This document shows, piece by piece, positions 52,034 through 60,734 of a stretch of DNA of 64,000 nucleotides. The first letter of the stretch is position 1. Each line of letters begins with the position of its first letter. The notes below the pieces were generated by a model. The model was not told the DNA's origin. It did no database searches and saw nothing but the letters and a program-made list of their open reading frames with translations. The position numbers were made by a program, and so were the translations under genes. This DNA is from Candidatus Peribacter sp. (GTDB lineage: Bacteria > Patescibacteriota > Gracilibacteria > Peribacterales > Peribacteraceae), in NCBI GenBank assembly GCA_030647195.1, contig JAUSKD010000030.1, positions 1 to 64,000 on the forward strand, written 5' to 3'.

Positions 52034-53016
52034 AGAACCTGCTTCTCGATTTCGATGGGACGTTGATCGCGGACAACGGGGGGTTGGCGTACGACCCGGC
52101 AACGGTGATATTGCTTCCCGGCGTCGTGGAGGGACTGAAGCGTTTCCGTGATATCGGCGTGCGCTTCTTCATTGTCACGAATCAGTCCAAGATCAGCCGG
52201 GGAATCTGTACGGAAGCAGATGTGGTCGCCTGCATTGATCGCGTGACTCATTTGCTCAAAGAGGAGGGTATTACCATCGAGGGAGCGCAGTGGTGTCCGC
52301 ACCGTTCGGAAGATGCGTGTGACTGTCGCAAGCCCAAAACCGGGATGTGGAAGGCGCTCCAGCGGCGCTTTTCTGATCTCAGGGCGTCTGAAACCGTCAT
52401 CGTGGGCGACTCGGACAGGGATATTGAGCTCGGCCAGGCGATCGGCTGCACGACCGCGCGCATCCTCTCGTCACTGTACCCGCGGACCGTGGCGGCCGAG
52501 TACCTCGTACGGTCAATGAATGAGCTGGCCGACATCCTCCTCGCCCCGGCAGACCGGCTGTACCAGTTTCACGAAGTGGTGGAATTTGCAGAGGGCATTC
52601 ATGCGCAGGGGCATTCCATCGTCACGACCAACGGCGCATTCGATCTCTTTCATGCGGGGCACCGGTATGTGATCGACGAGGCGCACAAGCACGGGGATTT
52701 TCTCGTCGTCGGGATCAACAGCGATGCCTCGGTGCGCAGGGCGAAAGGCGAAGGGCGCCCGATACAGAATGAGGAAACCCGTGCGCGCATGGTTGCCCGG
52801 TTTGCGGATGCCGTTTTCATCTTTGATGACGATGATCCGCGGCTGTGGCTGCCCAAGATCAAGCCGCAGGCGCACGTGAATGCGGCAACCTATGGCGAGC
52901 AGTGCGTCGAACGACCGGTCTTGGACCAGATCGGGGCGAAACTCGTCCTCGTTCCCGTGAAAAAGGAGCTGGGTTCCACGACGCAATTCCTCTCTGACTC
53001 ACTTTCCTCCCGCTGA
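52030..53016 (+). CDS. Fusion: heptose bisphosphate phosphatase (GmhB) + adenylyltransferase (HldE2)
   Basis: A 328-residue protein overlapping the kinase stop (ATGA). Residues 1-165 are a HAD phosphatase of GmhB type: LLLDFDGTLIADNGG, FFIVTNQSKISRG, and CPHRSEDACDCRKPKTGM with the GmhB zinc Cys/His pattern, then VGDSDRDIELGQAIG. Residues about 185-328 form the RfaE2/HldE C-terminal nucleotidyltransferase: TTNGAFDLFHAGHRYVIDEAHKHGDFLVVGINSDASVRRAKG with the HxGH motif. Together with the kinase gene it covers three successive steps to ADP-heptose; isomerase GmhA is not in the window. Confidence 0.9.
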   Translation: MKNLLLDFDGTLIADNGGLAYDPATVILLPGVVEGLKRFRDIGVRFFIVTNQSKISRGICTEADVVACIDRVTHLLKEEGITIEGAQWCPHRSEDACDCRKPKTGMWKALQRRFSDLRASETVIVGDSDRDIELGQAIGCTTARILSSLYPRTVAAEYLVRSMNELADILLAPADRLYQFHEVVEFAEGIHAQGHSIVTTNGAFDLFHAGHRYVIDEAHKHGDFLVVGINSDASVRRAKGEGRPIQNEETRARMVARFADAVFIFDDDDPRLWLPKIKPQAHVNAATYGEQCVERPVLDQIGAKLVLVPVKKELGSTTQFLSDSLSSR

Positions 53017-54158
53017 TGCTCCGTGCGCTCCTCCTTGGCACGCTCACCACGCTCGCACTCCCGTGGCTGCTGCTTGCGGCGTGGCTGCGTTCGCGTTCTT
53101 CAGCACTGCAGCGCAAGGTCCTCGTCGTCCAGGCGGCGAAAATCGGCGATGTCGTCTGCATGACGCCGCTCTTTCGGTCTCTTCACGATCACGGGGACCA
53201 CGTGACGGTGCTGTGTCTGAGGCGCACGGGTGAAGTGCTCACTCATCATCCTTGCGTGGATGCGATGATCCACATCGATGATCCGATGTTCCGGGGGCTT
53301 TCTGGAGCATTTCGTCTCTGGCGGGAGTTCTTTTGTGGGCGGTTCGATGTGAGCATGGTTCTGTTTCCCGCATCTTCACTCAGCATGATGGGGCTGTGGT
53401 CGGCGTCGCCGGTGCGGATCTACACACGGGGAAGGATGATGAGCCTGATGGAGCGGTGGTTCCGTCTTTTCTACACACATCGGATCCACTACCGCAGGCA
53501 CACGCGGACATTCGATCATTACATGTTCCTTGCAGGGCTCATCGGGGTGAAGCCGGTTGCTTACCGGCACGAGATTTTTCTGACCGATGCCGAAGAGCAG
53601 TTCGCATTTTCCTGGATTCAGGATCACGGCGTGCGCGCAGATCAGCGTTTTGCGGCGATTTCGCTCCGTGCCGGCAATGCGCTCAAAGAATGGCCAATCG
53701 AACGGTTCGTGGCTGTGGCGCGGCATATCATTGATCGGCATTCCCTGCATGTGGTTTTCCTCGATTTGGATCAACGGGTCACAGACCATGCGCTCGCGCT
53801 CCTCGCCGATCCTTCACATGCATCCGGGGGTTGCCGTCTTTCCCTCCGCCACCTTGCCGCGATCATCAAGCGGGCATCCCTCTTCGTTTCGGTGGATACC
53901 GGGCCGCTCTACATGGCCCATGCGTTCGGTGTGCCGCTCGTGGATATCATCGGGCCGGTGGATCCCGAGGAACAGCCGCCTCCTGCCGGCGAGCGCGTGG
54001 AGCTCGTTCTGCCGCCGCCCCCATGCGAGCCGAGTTCCTTCGTAGCCGATACGCTGCGTGCACCGACGGCGGCTCAGCAGGCTGCGCTGGAGGGCACGAC
54101 GGTCGGCATGGTCACAGATGCGATCGATGCAGTACTTCATTCTTCCGCCGCGTCATGA
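53016..54158 (+). CDS. GT9 heptosyltransferase-like protein
   Basis: A 380-residue protein with an N-terminal hydrophobic segment (about 3-25) and the GT9 pattern: VLVVQAAKIGDVVCMTPLFRSLHDHG, AAISLRAGNALKEWPIERFVAVARHI, FVSVDTGPLYMAHAFGVPLVDIIGPVDPEEQPP. These align with ADP-heptose:LPS heptosyltransferases (RfaF/WaaF). It directly follows the ADP-heptose genes (1-nt overlap). In an organism probably without LPS, heptose would enter a surface glycan rather than lipid A. Donor specificity is inferred from context. Confidence 0.85.
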   Translation: MLRALLLGTLTTLALPWLLLAAWLRSRSSALQRKVLVVQAAKIGDVVCMTPLFRSLHDHGDHVTVLCLRRTGEVLTHHPCVDAMIHIDDPMFRGLSGAFRLWREFFCGRFDVSMVLFPASSLSMMGLWSASPVRIYTRGRMMSLMERWFRLFYTHRIHYRRHTRTFDHYMFLAGLIGVKPVAYRHEIFLTDAEEQFAFSWIQDHGVRADQRFAAISLRAGNALKEWPIERFVAVARHIIDRHSLHVVFLDLDQRVTDHALALLADPSHASGGCRLSLRHLAAIIKRASLFVSVDTGPLYMAHAFGVPLVDIIGPVDPEEQPPPAGERVELVLPPPPCEPSSFVADTLRAPTAAQQAALEGTTVGMVTDAIDAVLHSSAAS

Positions 54159-55069
54159 ATTCCACGCTTCCTCCGTGGTCCACTGCATGCCCGCTCTGCT
54201 CCCATGCGCCCCGTGAACGCATGCTGCGCGATCTTGCCGCTTTCGAGTGTCCGTCCTGCGGGTTTTTGTGGCTCCGCGACCGGTCCACTGCTCCTGAATA
54301 CGAAGAATCGGTCGTCGATTTGTCTGCGGAAAAGATTCGTACACGCAAGCGCAATTGCTACAACCGGGTCGCGATGATTGCGAAGCATATTTCTCTCGAT
54401 CGTGTGTGTGACATCGGTTGCGGCGAGGGATTATTCCTTGCCGCAGTCCGCGATCAGCATTATAGCGATCCGATGGGGCTTGAACCGAGCAGTGCCTGCG
54501 TGTCGTATGGCCGGAGCATCGGGCTTTCGATCGAGCAGGGAATGGTGGAGGATTATCCAGCACTTTTTTCCGGCCGCCCGAGGGATGTGGTCACGCTCTT
54601 TCATGTGATTGAACATCTGGTCGATCCCTTTGAGACGATGCGCATGTTTCGCAGTGTGCTTCATCCGGGTTCGTTCCTCGTCATCGAGACACCGAATATC
54701 GAAAGCTACTCTGCGCGAAAATGGGGGGACCGTTGGCGGATGATTTATCGTCAGCATCTGTCCTATTTCAATCCATCGACGCTGCGATCGTGTCTTGAAC
54801 AGGCCGGTTTCGACATCCTTGCGGAGGGGACACAGGATTTTGATCAGAATTTTCTTTCGTGGGGCGAGCTCAAGCTGCGACTTGGGCTCAAAAAAGTGCC
54901 TCCTCCCTCCCGGGAGCCTTCATCCCAGGCATCTACTCCTTCTTCGCAGAAGGCGACAGGCGTCTCGCGCGGAAACATACTCAAAGACGGCGTACGCTAC
55001 TTCTTGAGCAGGCTGGTGGGACTGCTTGGGCGGCGCGACTACATCTGGGTGATTGCCCGGGTTCCGTAA
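54155..55069 (+). CDS. Methyltransferase with N-terminal zinc ribbon
   Basis: About 304 residues from ATG 54155 (ATGA overlap). Two Cys pairs in ACPLCSH and ECPSCGF (about 11-35) suggest a zinc ribbon. A Methyltransf_23 core follows: VCDIGCGEGLFLAAVRDQ, MGLEPSSACVSYGRSIG, VVTLFHVIEHLVDPFETMRMF, FLVIETPNIESYSARKWG, HLSYFNPSTLRSCLEQAGF. Such proteins are frequent in O-antigen and capsule loci and modify sugars. The C-terminal 60 residues carry a Ser/Pro/Gln-rich linker. Substrate unknown. Confidence 0.87.
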   Translation: MNSTLPPWSTACPLCSHAPRERMLRDLAAFECPSCGFLWLRDRSTAPEYEESVVDLSAEKIRTRKRNCYNRVAMIAKHISLDRVCDIGCGEGLFLAAVRDQHYSDPMGLEPSSACVSYGRSIGLSIEQGMVEDYPALFSGRPRDVVTLFHVIEHLVDPFETMRMFRSVLHPGSFLVIETPNIESYSARKWGDRWRMIYRQHLSYFNPSTLRSCLEQAGFDILAEGTQDFDQNFLSWGELKLRLGLKKVPPPSREPSSQASTPSSQKATGVSRGNILKDGVRYFLSRLVGLLGRRDYIWVIARVP

Positions 55070-55084
55070 TTTCCCCCCTCTGCG

Positions 55085-55113
55085 TTGGGTTCTCCTCTAT
55101 TGCTTGCTATGCT
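55085..55113 (+). promoter_or_regulatory. Leaderless-type promoter of the methyltransferase at 55120
   Basis: TTGGGT (55085-55090), a 17-nt spacer, TATGCT (55108-55113), then GGGCTG and GTG at 55120: the same 17/6 spacing as other promoters in the window. Confidence 0.5.
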
Positions 55114-55119
55114 GGGCTG

Positions 55120-55788
55120 GTGGGCATGTTGGATGCCATCGGCCTGACACGAAAGATCACGCGTCCGAGGATTCGGGCTTTTTTGCAGCGCCATGCCAGC
55201 GGCGGGCGCGTGCTCGATGTGGGATGCGGAGCAGCGGGTTACCGCGATCTCTTCCCTCAGCTCACCACACTCGACCTCACACCGCGGGAGGGAACCAAAG
55301 TGGATATCGTCGCCGATGCGCACGATCTCTCGCAAATTCCGGAGGCATCCTTCGATGTGGTGCTCTGTACGGAAGTTCTCGAGCATCTTCATACGCCGGC
55401 AAAGGCCATTGCCGAATTCCGGCGGGTCCTGAAGTCCGGCGGACAGTTGCTCCTCTCCACGCGGTTCATCTTTCCGCTCCATGACGTGCCCGGGGATTAT
55501 TACCGTTATACCAAGTATGGTCTGCGGCACCTGCTGAAGGATTTTGAAATCATTGAGCTTATCGAGGAGGCTTCGACGGTGGAAACGCTCGCCGTGTTGG
55601 AGCAGCGCATCGGGTTCCAGTGCGAGACATTGGGGTTTCGCCCATTCAAGCTCTTCTGGTTCCTGCTGGCGGCGATTACACGATGGTGTGGATGGCTGCT
55701 CAGTCGCGAATATGGAGATATTCGGCAAAAGGTTCCGGAAAAGAACATCCTCACGTCAGGGTACTACGTCGCTGCAAAAAAAATCTGA
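55120..55788 (+). CDS. Class I SAM-dependent methyltransferase
   Basis: About 222 residues from GTG 55120 (VGMLDAIGLTRKI); ATG 55126 is the alternative. Methyltransf_11-like: RVLDVGCGAAGYRDLFPQLTTLDLTP, IVADAHDLSQIPEASFDVVLCTEVLEHLHTPAKAIAEFRRVLKSGGQLLLSTRFIFPLHDVPGDYYRYTKYGLRHLL. The last segment is common in glycan-locus methyltransferases. A hydrophobic stretch near residues 180-196 may touch the membrane. The frame runs far upstream inside the previous gene and is trimmed on promoter grounds. Substrate unknown. Confidence 0.85.
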   Translation: MGMLDAIGLTRKITRPRIRAFLQRHASGGRVLDVGCGAAGYRDLFPQLTTLDLTPREGTKVDIVADAHDLSQIPEASFDVVLCTEVLEHLHTPAKAIAEFRRVLKSGGQLLLSTRFIFPLHDVPGDYYRYTKYGLRHLLKDFEIIELIEEASTVETLAVLEQRIGFQCETLGFRPFKLFWFLLAAITRWCGWLLSREYGDIRQKVPEKNILTSGYYVAAKKI

Positions 55789-55812
55789 CCTCCTATTCTC
55801 TCTGTTTTCCTG

Positions 55813-56010
55813 TCCTTTCTTTGTCATGGCGACAAAGAAAGGACCAAAGAAAGCGCTCCCGCGCCAACTCCCCTCCGCCCGGCCCTGTGCCTCCTCGCTG
55901 GCTCTTCCAAGGCTTCAGAGCCGACTCGTCGGCACGCAAAAGCGTGGCAGGGCCTTCCCCTTCACCCCCAGTGGCGCGGTGCCCCCCGGTTACTGTTTTG
56001 TTTCTGTATT
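55813..56010. repeat. Intergenic palindromic repeat-like sequence
   Basis: A 13-bp perfect inverted repeat TCCTTTCTTTGTC (55813-55825) / GACAAAGAAAGGA (55831-55843) is followed by a related CCAAAGAAAGCG stretch and GC-rich text up to the convergent gene end. Open frames run through it but show no protein-like composition. It resembles the CTTTCTTT-type palindromes that recur in many bacterial genomes. Confidence 0.45.
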
Positions 56011-56017
56011 TTTTTGA

Positions 56018-57277
56018 TTACAGAGCTTTATATCTCATTCCATTCCCTTCAATCTCTTTCCTCGGCAGCAGTGTTTTGAGATCGTAGACGAGGCCTCCTG
56101 CCTTCAGTGCCTGGGTGAGGTCATCGGCCATGTACTCCCGGTGCGGCACCAGCAGCACCACGGCATCATAGGGGCCGGACTTTAGTGACCCCGGCTTCCA
56201 TCCTTTCCTGATCATGATTTCTTCGGGCATGTAGGGATCGTGGACTTCCACAACGCAGCCAAGTTTGGTGAGGTGCTTCACCACGTCACCGGATTTGCTG
56301 TTGCGGGTATCGGGAATGTTTTCTTTGAAGGTCAGGCCCAGCACGAGCACGCGCGGGTTCTTTGTTCCCTTCAATTCCTCGCCCACCTGCTCAGCCACAT
56401 GGCGGCTCATGGAGTCATTCAGGGCGCGTCCCGCGGTGATGACCTGCGTTTCCATCCCCAACTGGCGCGCTTTCTCGACCAGGTAGTACGGGTCCACGCC
56501 GATGCAGTGCCCGCCCACAAGACCCGGAACAAATTTGAGGAAATTCCACTTCGTTGCGGCCGCATCGATCACGTCTTTCGTCTCGATGCCGACCTTGTGG
56601 CAGAGGAGGGCGATTTCGTTGATGAAGGCGATGTTGAGGTCCCGCTGCGCGTTCTCGATGGCCTTGGCCATTTCGGCCACCTTGATATTCGCGGCGCGGT
56701 GGATGCCCGCCTCGATCACCGATCCATACAGGTCAGCCAGCGCATCCAGTGTTTCCGCGTCCTGCCCCGAGACAATCTTCTTGATCTTCTCGATCGTGTG
56801 CTCCTTGTCCCCGGGGTTCACGCGCTCGGGCGAGTAGCCCAGTTTGAAATCCGTGCCACACTTCATGCCCGATTCCTTCTCCAGGATGGGGCCGCAAATT
56901 TCTTCCGTGGTGCCCGGCCACACCGTGGATTCATACACGATGATGGCCCCTTTCTTCATGTGCTTGCCGACCGTAGAGCTGGCGCTTTCCACGGGCGTGA
57001 GATCGGGATTGTTCTTCTCATCCACGGGTGTGGGGATGGCAAGGATCACGATATCCGCCTCATGGATGACCGCGGGGTCGGCGCTGTAGAGAATCGTCAC
57101 TGCCTTCAACTGCTGCTGCGAAAGCTCCCGCGTGCGGTCATGCCCGGTGTTGAGCTCCGCGATGCGCTCCGCATTGAGATCATATCCCCGCACGTCGTAG
57201 CCTTTCCTCGCAAAGATGTACGCAAGCGGCAGGCCCACATACCCGAGTCCCACGATGCAAATCACCGGTTTTTTCAT
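56018..57277 (-). CDS. Nucleotide-sugar dehydrogenase (UDP-GlcNAc/ManNAc or UDP-glucose type)
   Basis: About 419 residues from ATG 57277 (MKKPVICIVGLGYVGLPLAYIFARKGYDVRGYD). Rossmann GxGxxG at 9-14; VILAIPTPVDEKNNPDLTPV; STVWPGTTEEI; LGYSPERVNPGD; a central FVPGLVGGHCIGVDPYYLVEKA with the catalytic Cys in GGHCIGVDPYYL, the WecC/WbpA/TviB form; C-terminal VLGLTFKENIPDTRNSKSGDVVKHL. It oxidises C6 of a UDP-sugar to a uronic or aminouronic acid. The GGHCIGVDPYYL motif favours HexNAc substrates. A 27-residue upstream extension through the GATTGGC repeats is rejected. Confidence 0.9.
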   Translation of the reverse strand: MKKPVICIVGLGYVGLPLAYIFARKGYDVRGYDLNAERIAELNTGHDRTRELSQQQLKAVTILYSADPAVIHEADIVILAIPTPVDEKNNPDLTPVESASSTVGKHMKKGAIIVYESTVWPGTTEEICGPILEKESGMKCGTDFKLGYSPERVNPGDKEHTIEKIKKIVSGQDAETLDALADLYGSVIEAGIHRAANIKVAEMAKAIENAQRDLNIAFINEIALLCHKVGIETKDVIDAAATKWNFLKFVPGLVGGHCIGVDPYYLVEKARQLGMETQVITAGRALNDSMSRHVAEQVGEELKGTKNPRVLVLGLTFKENIPDTRNSKSGDVVKHLTKLGCVVEVHDPYMPEEIMIRKGWKPGSLKSGPYDAVVLLVPHREYMADDLTQALKAGGLVYDLKTLLPRKEIEGNGMRYKAL

Positions 57278-57298
57278 CACAGGGAAGTGTAGACGAAC

Positions 57299-57334
57299 GA
57301 TTGGCGATTGGCGATTTATTGATTGGCGATTTTC
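57299..57334. repeat. Short GATTGGC direct repeats
   Basis: Two adjacent GATTGGC units (57299-57312) and a third at 57321-57327, in the space between the divergent dehydrogenase and GtrA-like genes. Confidence 0.6.
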
Positions 57335-57374
57335 ACCGTGGTCTTGGGGTATTTCCAATGGTACCGTAGGCGGG

Positions 57375-57800
57375 ATGCAACGGTTTCGTCACTGGATTTT
57401 CGGCCCTGCGCGCTCCACCCGGGTGCAATTCTTCCGGTATTTCTGGGTGGGCGGGATTTCGACGGTGGTCGATTTCGCCGTGTTCATTTTCTTCGTGCGC
57501 GTGCTCGGCATCCATTACCTCCTTGCCCAGTTTTTCGCCTACTGCGCCGGCTTCGTCACGAATTATATTCTTTCGGTTCTTTGGGTTTTTCAGAAAACGA
57601 ACCAGATCGTGCGCGAGATCACTGTGGTCTTCATCATTACCATGTTCGGGCTCCTCTGGACCGAGCTTCTGCTCTACCTCTTCGTCGATACCTTCTTCTT
57701 TGGGGAGGTGAAGGCAAAGGTGATTGCCACCATTATCGTGCTCTTCTGGAATTTCGGTGCGAGGCGATTCATTGTCTACAGGAATCCGTCCAGGGCCTAG
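57375..57800 (+). CDS. GtrA-like membrane protein
   Basis: About 141 residues from ATG 57375 with four predicted membrane helices (about 20-42, 48-68, 80-102 and 112-132). FFRYFWVGGISTVVDFAVFIFFVRVLGIHYLLAQFFAYCAGFVTNYILSVLWVF is typical of PF04138 GtrA: the FxxVGxxxTxxDxxxF pattern and the NYxLxxxWVF motif. These proteins are thought to flip polyprenol-phosphate sugars or assist GT-C enzymes. An extended -10 (TGGTACCGT) lies 7 nt upstream. Confidence 0.88.
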   Translation: MQRFRHWIFGPARSTRVQFFRYFWVGGISTVVDFAVFIFFVRVLGIHYLLAQFFAYCAGFVTNYILSVLWVFQKTNQIVREITVVFIITMFGLLWTELLLYLFVDTFFFGEVKAKVIATIIVLFWNFGARRFIVYRNPSRA

Positions 57801-57832
57801 GCTCTGCGGATGAATATGAGTAGAGTACGGGC

Positions 57833-59470
57833 GTGTCAAAAGTTGCCATTATCGCAGGTGCCGGGCCGGCGGGTCTGACAGCGGCATACGAGCTCCTGAA
57901 GCGCACGGATATCCGTCCCATTGTGTGCGAGCTCAGCGACGTCATCGGTGGCATTGCCCAGACGTACAACTACAAAGGCAATCGCATTGACCTCGGAGGC
58001 CACCGCTTCTTTTCGAAGAGCAAGCGCATCATGCAGTGGTGGTTCAATATTCTTCCGCTGCAGGGCAAACCTTCGGCGGATACGGCCGAAAAGAAGCACG
58101 AGATCGATTACGCGGCGGAGGCGATCGTCAATTTTCTCTGTCCTGCGTGCACAAATGACGGCGCGACAAACACTCAGCGAACATTTCCTGCCCCCGATCC
58201 CGAAAAAGACGACCAGGTCATGCTCCAGCGGCCGCGCCTCAGCCGCATCTACCACCGCAGGCATTTTTTTCCGTATCCCATCTCGATCACACTCGGGGTC
58301 GCCATGCGATTGGGGGTGCTCAATACGTTCCTGATCGGTCTGAGCTACATCAAGGCGCGGATGTTCCGGCTGAAGGACGAAACCTACCTCGATGCATTTT
58401 TCATCAATCGTTTCGGGCGACGCCTCTACGAGACATTCTTCCGGGATTACACCGAGAAAGTCTGGGGGATTCCCTGCAGCCAGATACGGGCGGACTGGGG
58501 GGCCCAGCGCGTGCAGGGGTTGTCGCTTCGGCGCGCCGTGGTCCATGCCGTAAAAGACCTTTTGAGCTCCGATTTCAAAAAGGCCCAGCAGGAGCGCGAA
58601 ACCACGCTCATCACGCGCTTCTATTACCCCAAGTACGGACCCGGGCAGATGTGGGAAACCGTTGCAGCGCAGGTGCGTTCCTGTGGTGGCGAGGTGCGCA
58701 TGCATACGCGTGTTTCGGGAGTGCACCTGACGGACGGCCGCGTCACCTCCGTCACACTCGAAAACACCCAGACGGGAGCAGAGGAAACGTTGCCTTGCGA
58801 CTTCTTCTTCTCCTCCATGCCGATCAAGCATCTTGCGGGCATGATGACGCCCCATCCTCCCGCGCGGGTTACCGAGGTGGCTGAGGGCTTGCCGTACCGC
58901 GATTTCATCACCATCGGGCTCCTTTTGAAGAAACTTCATGTGCAGGACGGCAGGCACGTCGATGCGTCCGTACCGGATAACTGGATCTACATTCAGGAGG
59001 GCGGGGTCAAGGTGGGGCGTGTGCAGATCTTCAACAACTGGAGTCCGTATCTGGTGAACGACCGCAAGAATACCGTGTGGATCGGGCTCGAGTACTTCGT
59101 AAACGAGGGCGGTGATTTGTGGATCAAGCCCGATCAGGAACTGATTCAATTCGGAATCACGGAGATGGAGAAGATCCACTTCCTCAAGAGCGAAGATGTG
59201 CTCGATGCCTGCGTGCTTCGGATCCCCAAGGCGTATCCGGCGTACTTCGGCAGCTACGACCAGCTCCACGTGGTGCGCGAATTCGTCCAGAACATTCCCA
59301 ATCTCTACCTGATTGGCAGAAATGGCATGCACCGTTACAACAATCAGGATCACAGCATGCTTACGTCGATGACGGCGGTGGATAACATCGTCGCGGGCCG
59401 CACGGATTCCTCAAATGTGTGGGAGGTGAATCTGGAAATGGTCTACCACGAGGAGCACAAGAAATCTTAG
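57833..59470 (+). CDS. FAD-dependent oxidoreductase, UDP-galactopyranose mutase-like
   Basis: A 545-residue flavoprotein starting at GTG 57833. N-terminal FAD motif [19 protein letters not shown], then [26 protein letters not shown]. The middle has [27 protein letters not shown], and the C-terminus [24 protein letters not shown]. This is the protoporphyrinogen-oxidase/GLF-like group often found beside glycan genes with uncharacterised function. TAGAGT lies 6 nt before the GTG. It overlaps the convergent gene end by 4 nt. UDP-sugar mutase activity is possible but not shown by motifs. Confidence 0.82.
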   Translation: MSKVAIIAGAGPAGLTAAYELLKRTDIRPIVCELSDVIGGIAQTYNYKGNRIDLGGHRFFSKSKRIMQWWFNILPLQGKPSADTAEKKHEIDYAAEAIVNFLCPACTNDGATNTQRTFPAPDPEKDDQVMLQRPRLSRIYHRRHFFPYPISITLGVAMRLGVLNTFLIGLSYIKARMFRLKDETYLDAFFINRFGRRLYETFFRDYTEKVWGIPCSQIRADWGAQRVQGLSLRRAVVHAVKDLLSSDFKKAQQERETTLITRFYYPKYGPGQMWETVAAQVRSCGGEVRMHTRVSGVHLTDGRVTSVTLENTQTGAEETLPCDFFFSSMPIKHLAGMMTPHPPARVTEVAEGLPYRDFITIGLLLKKLHVQDGRHVDASVPDNWIYIQEGGVKVGRVQIFNNWSPYLVNDRKNTVWIGLEYFVNEGGDLWIKPDQELIQFGITEMEKIHFLKSEDVLDACVLRIPKAYPAYFGSYDQLHVVREFVQNIPNLYLIGRNGMHRYNNQDHSMLTSMTAVDNIVAGRTDSSNVWEVNLEMVYHEEHKKS

Positions 59471-60699
59471 GCTCGCCGAGCCTGGAGTTGTTCCAGACGA
59501 GGGAGAATGGTTTTTGAGATGAATTGGTACACCGCGTTTTTCTCGTCAGCGTAGAAGAACGGATCCATCGGCGACGGTTCCCATTCCTGGGGGATAGAGA
59601 GGAAGAGGCCGATGCCTCGCTGCATGCAATTCTTCAGGAGTTCGTAAGCGTGCGACGCGCCGTAGACGACGTGAGGCGTCTTCCCCTCAGTGATGGTTTC
59701 GGCGATCCTGTCTAAGACATCTGCTTCCCTGCGTCTGTTCATCGACGCGAAGAGTTCTGTTGCGTCGCAGTAGCGACGGAAGTCCGCGATCATCGTGGCA
59801 AGGTCTCCCGTGTGTTGTATCGCCATTCCGTTGTACTGCATGACGACTTTTGTCGGGTCTCCCGGCTTAAGAGAGATGGTCCCTCCTACATGCAGCAAAT
59901 TGCCCAACATCCCTTCGTACGGCTTCGCGGCTCCCCGGCCGCGGGAGACCATGGTCAGTTCCCGCCCCGTTTGCTCGTGATGTTCCGGAGGTTCGACGCC
60001 GTTGATGGTCGCCTTCTTCCAGAGGATGAACGCCTGGTCGGCATTTCCGCGCATTCTTCCTCTCTCCTCTTCCAAAAAACGCTCCAGGTGCCCAGGCGAA
60101 GAGAGCAGAAGCTGCTGTCCCTCATCATCGCTGGCGCAGACGTCCGTTCCCGTGATGACGGGGTTGGGCAGGTTTTCAATCTTCAGTCCCTCCCGCATAA
60201 AGACAAAGCCCTCCGTGAAGATCCGCTGATCGGGGGTGGCAGTGAGTGTGTGGAGCGTGTGGAAGAGATGCTGTGCGATGCGCTTCGCCGAGGGATCGAA
60301 ATCTCCCTTTTCCTTGTGGTGTTTCTGGATGATCAGGGAAGCAAACGACCGGGTCCCTTCGGGAGGGAGGAACACTTCCGTGGAGAGTCGCTGCGCCTGC
60401 TCCAGTTTCCTGAGACCGTCGAAAGCTTTGCCGGCAGGCTCGCCTTCGTGAGGAGCTCCATGCACGTCCCTGAGTGCGACGCGACGTGCGGATCCGACGA
60501 TTCCTTCGTTATACGCCGAAAGCACAGGCCACCGGCCGAACTCATGCATCGCCGAGCGTATCTGTGGACGCGCTTGCGGGGACGTCAGCGCTTCGTAGAG
60601 TCTGCGCGAGACTTCTTCGGAAGCCGACACTGGTTCCTCACGCGTGGGTCTCTGCGATAGGGGCAACTCTCCGCCCACCGGATTTTCCTGCGGACTCAT
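59467..60699 (-). CDS. Protein of unknown function, 410 residues, possible TraB/ChaN-like core
   Basis: Begins [16 protein letters not shown] at ATG 60699; a start 9 codons upstream would lie inside the promoter. It has no signal peptide or membrane helix. The C-terminal half contains [38 protein letters not shown] and [22 protein letters not shown], which loosely recalls TraB/PrgY or ChaN proteins (RxxxD...VVxGAxH...LxxxG). The resemblance is weak. It is not linked by overlap to glycan genes except tail-to-tail at 59467-59470. Confidence 0.65.
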   Translation of the reverse strand: MSPQENPVGGELPLSQRPTREEPVSASEEVSRRLYEALTSPQARPQIRSAMHEFGRWPVLSAYNEGIVGSARRVALRDVHGAPHEGEPAGKAFDGLRKLEQAQRLSTEVFLPPEGTRSFASLIIQKHHKEKGDFDPSAKRIAQHLFHTLHTLTATPDQRIFTEGFVFMREGLKIENLPNPVITGTDVCASDDEGQQLLLSSPGHLERFLEEERGRMRGNADQAFILWKKATINGVEPPEHHEQTGRELTMVSRGRGAAKPYEGMLGNLLHVGGTISLKPGDPTKVVMQYNGMAIQHTGDLATMIADFRRYCDATELFASMNRRREADVLDRIAETITEGKTPHVVYGASHAYELLKNCMQRGIGLFLSIPQEWEPSPMDPFFYADEKNAVYQFISKTILPRLEQLQARRA

Positions 60700-60705
60700 A
60701 TGTAT

Positions 60706-60734
60706 ATTAATGCCAATTTTCGTCAAAAAGTCAA
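60706..60734 (-). promoter_or_regulatory. Leaderless-type promoter of the 410-residue protein gene
   Basis: On the minus strand TTGACT (60734-60729), a 17-nt spacer, ATTAAT (60711-60706), then ATACAT and ATG at 60699. The -35 is strong and the -10 weaker (4 of 6); spacing equals the other leaderless-type sites. Confidence 0.6.
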
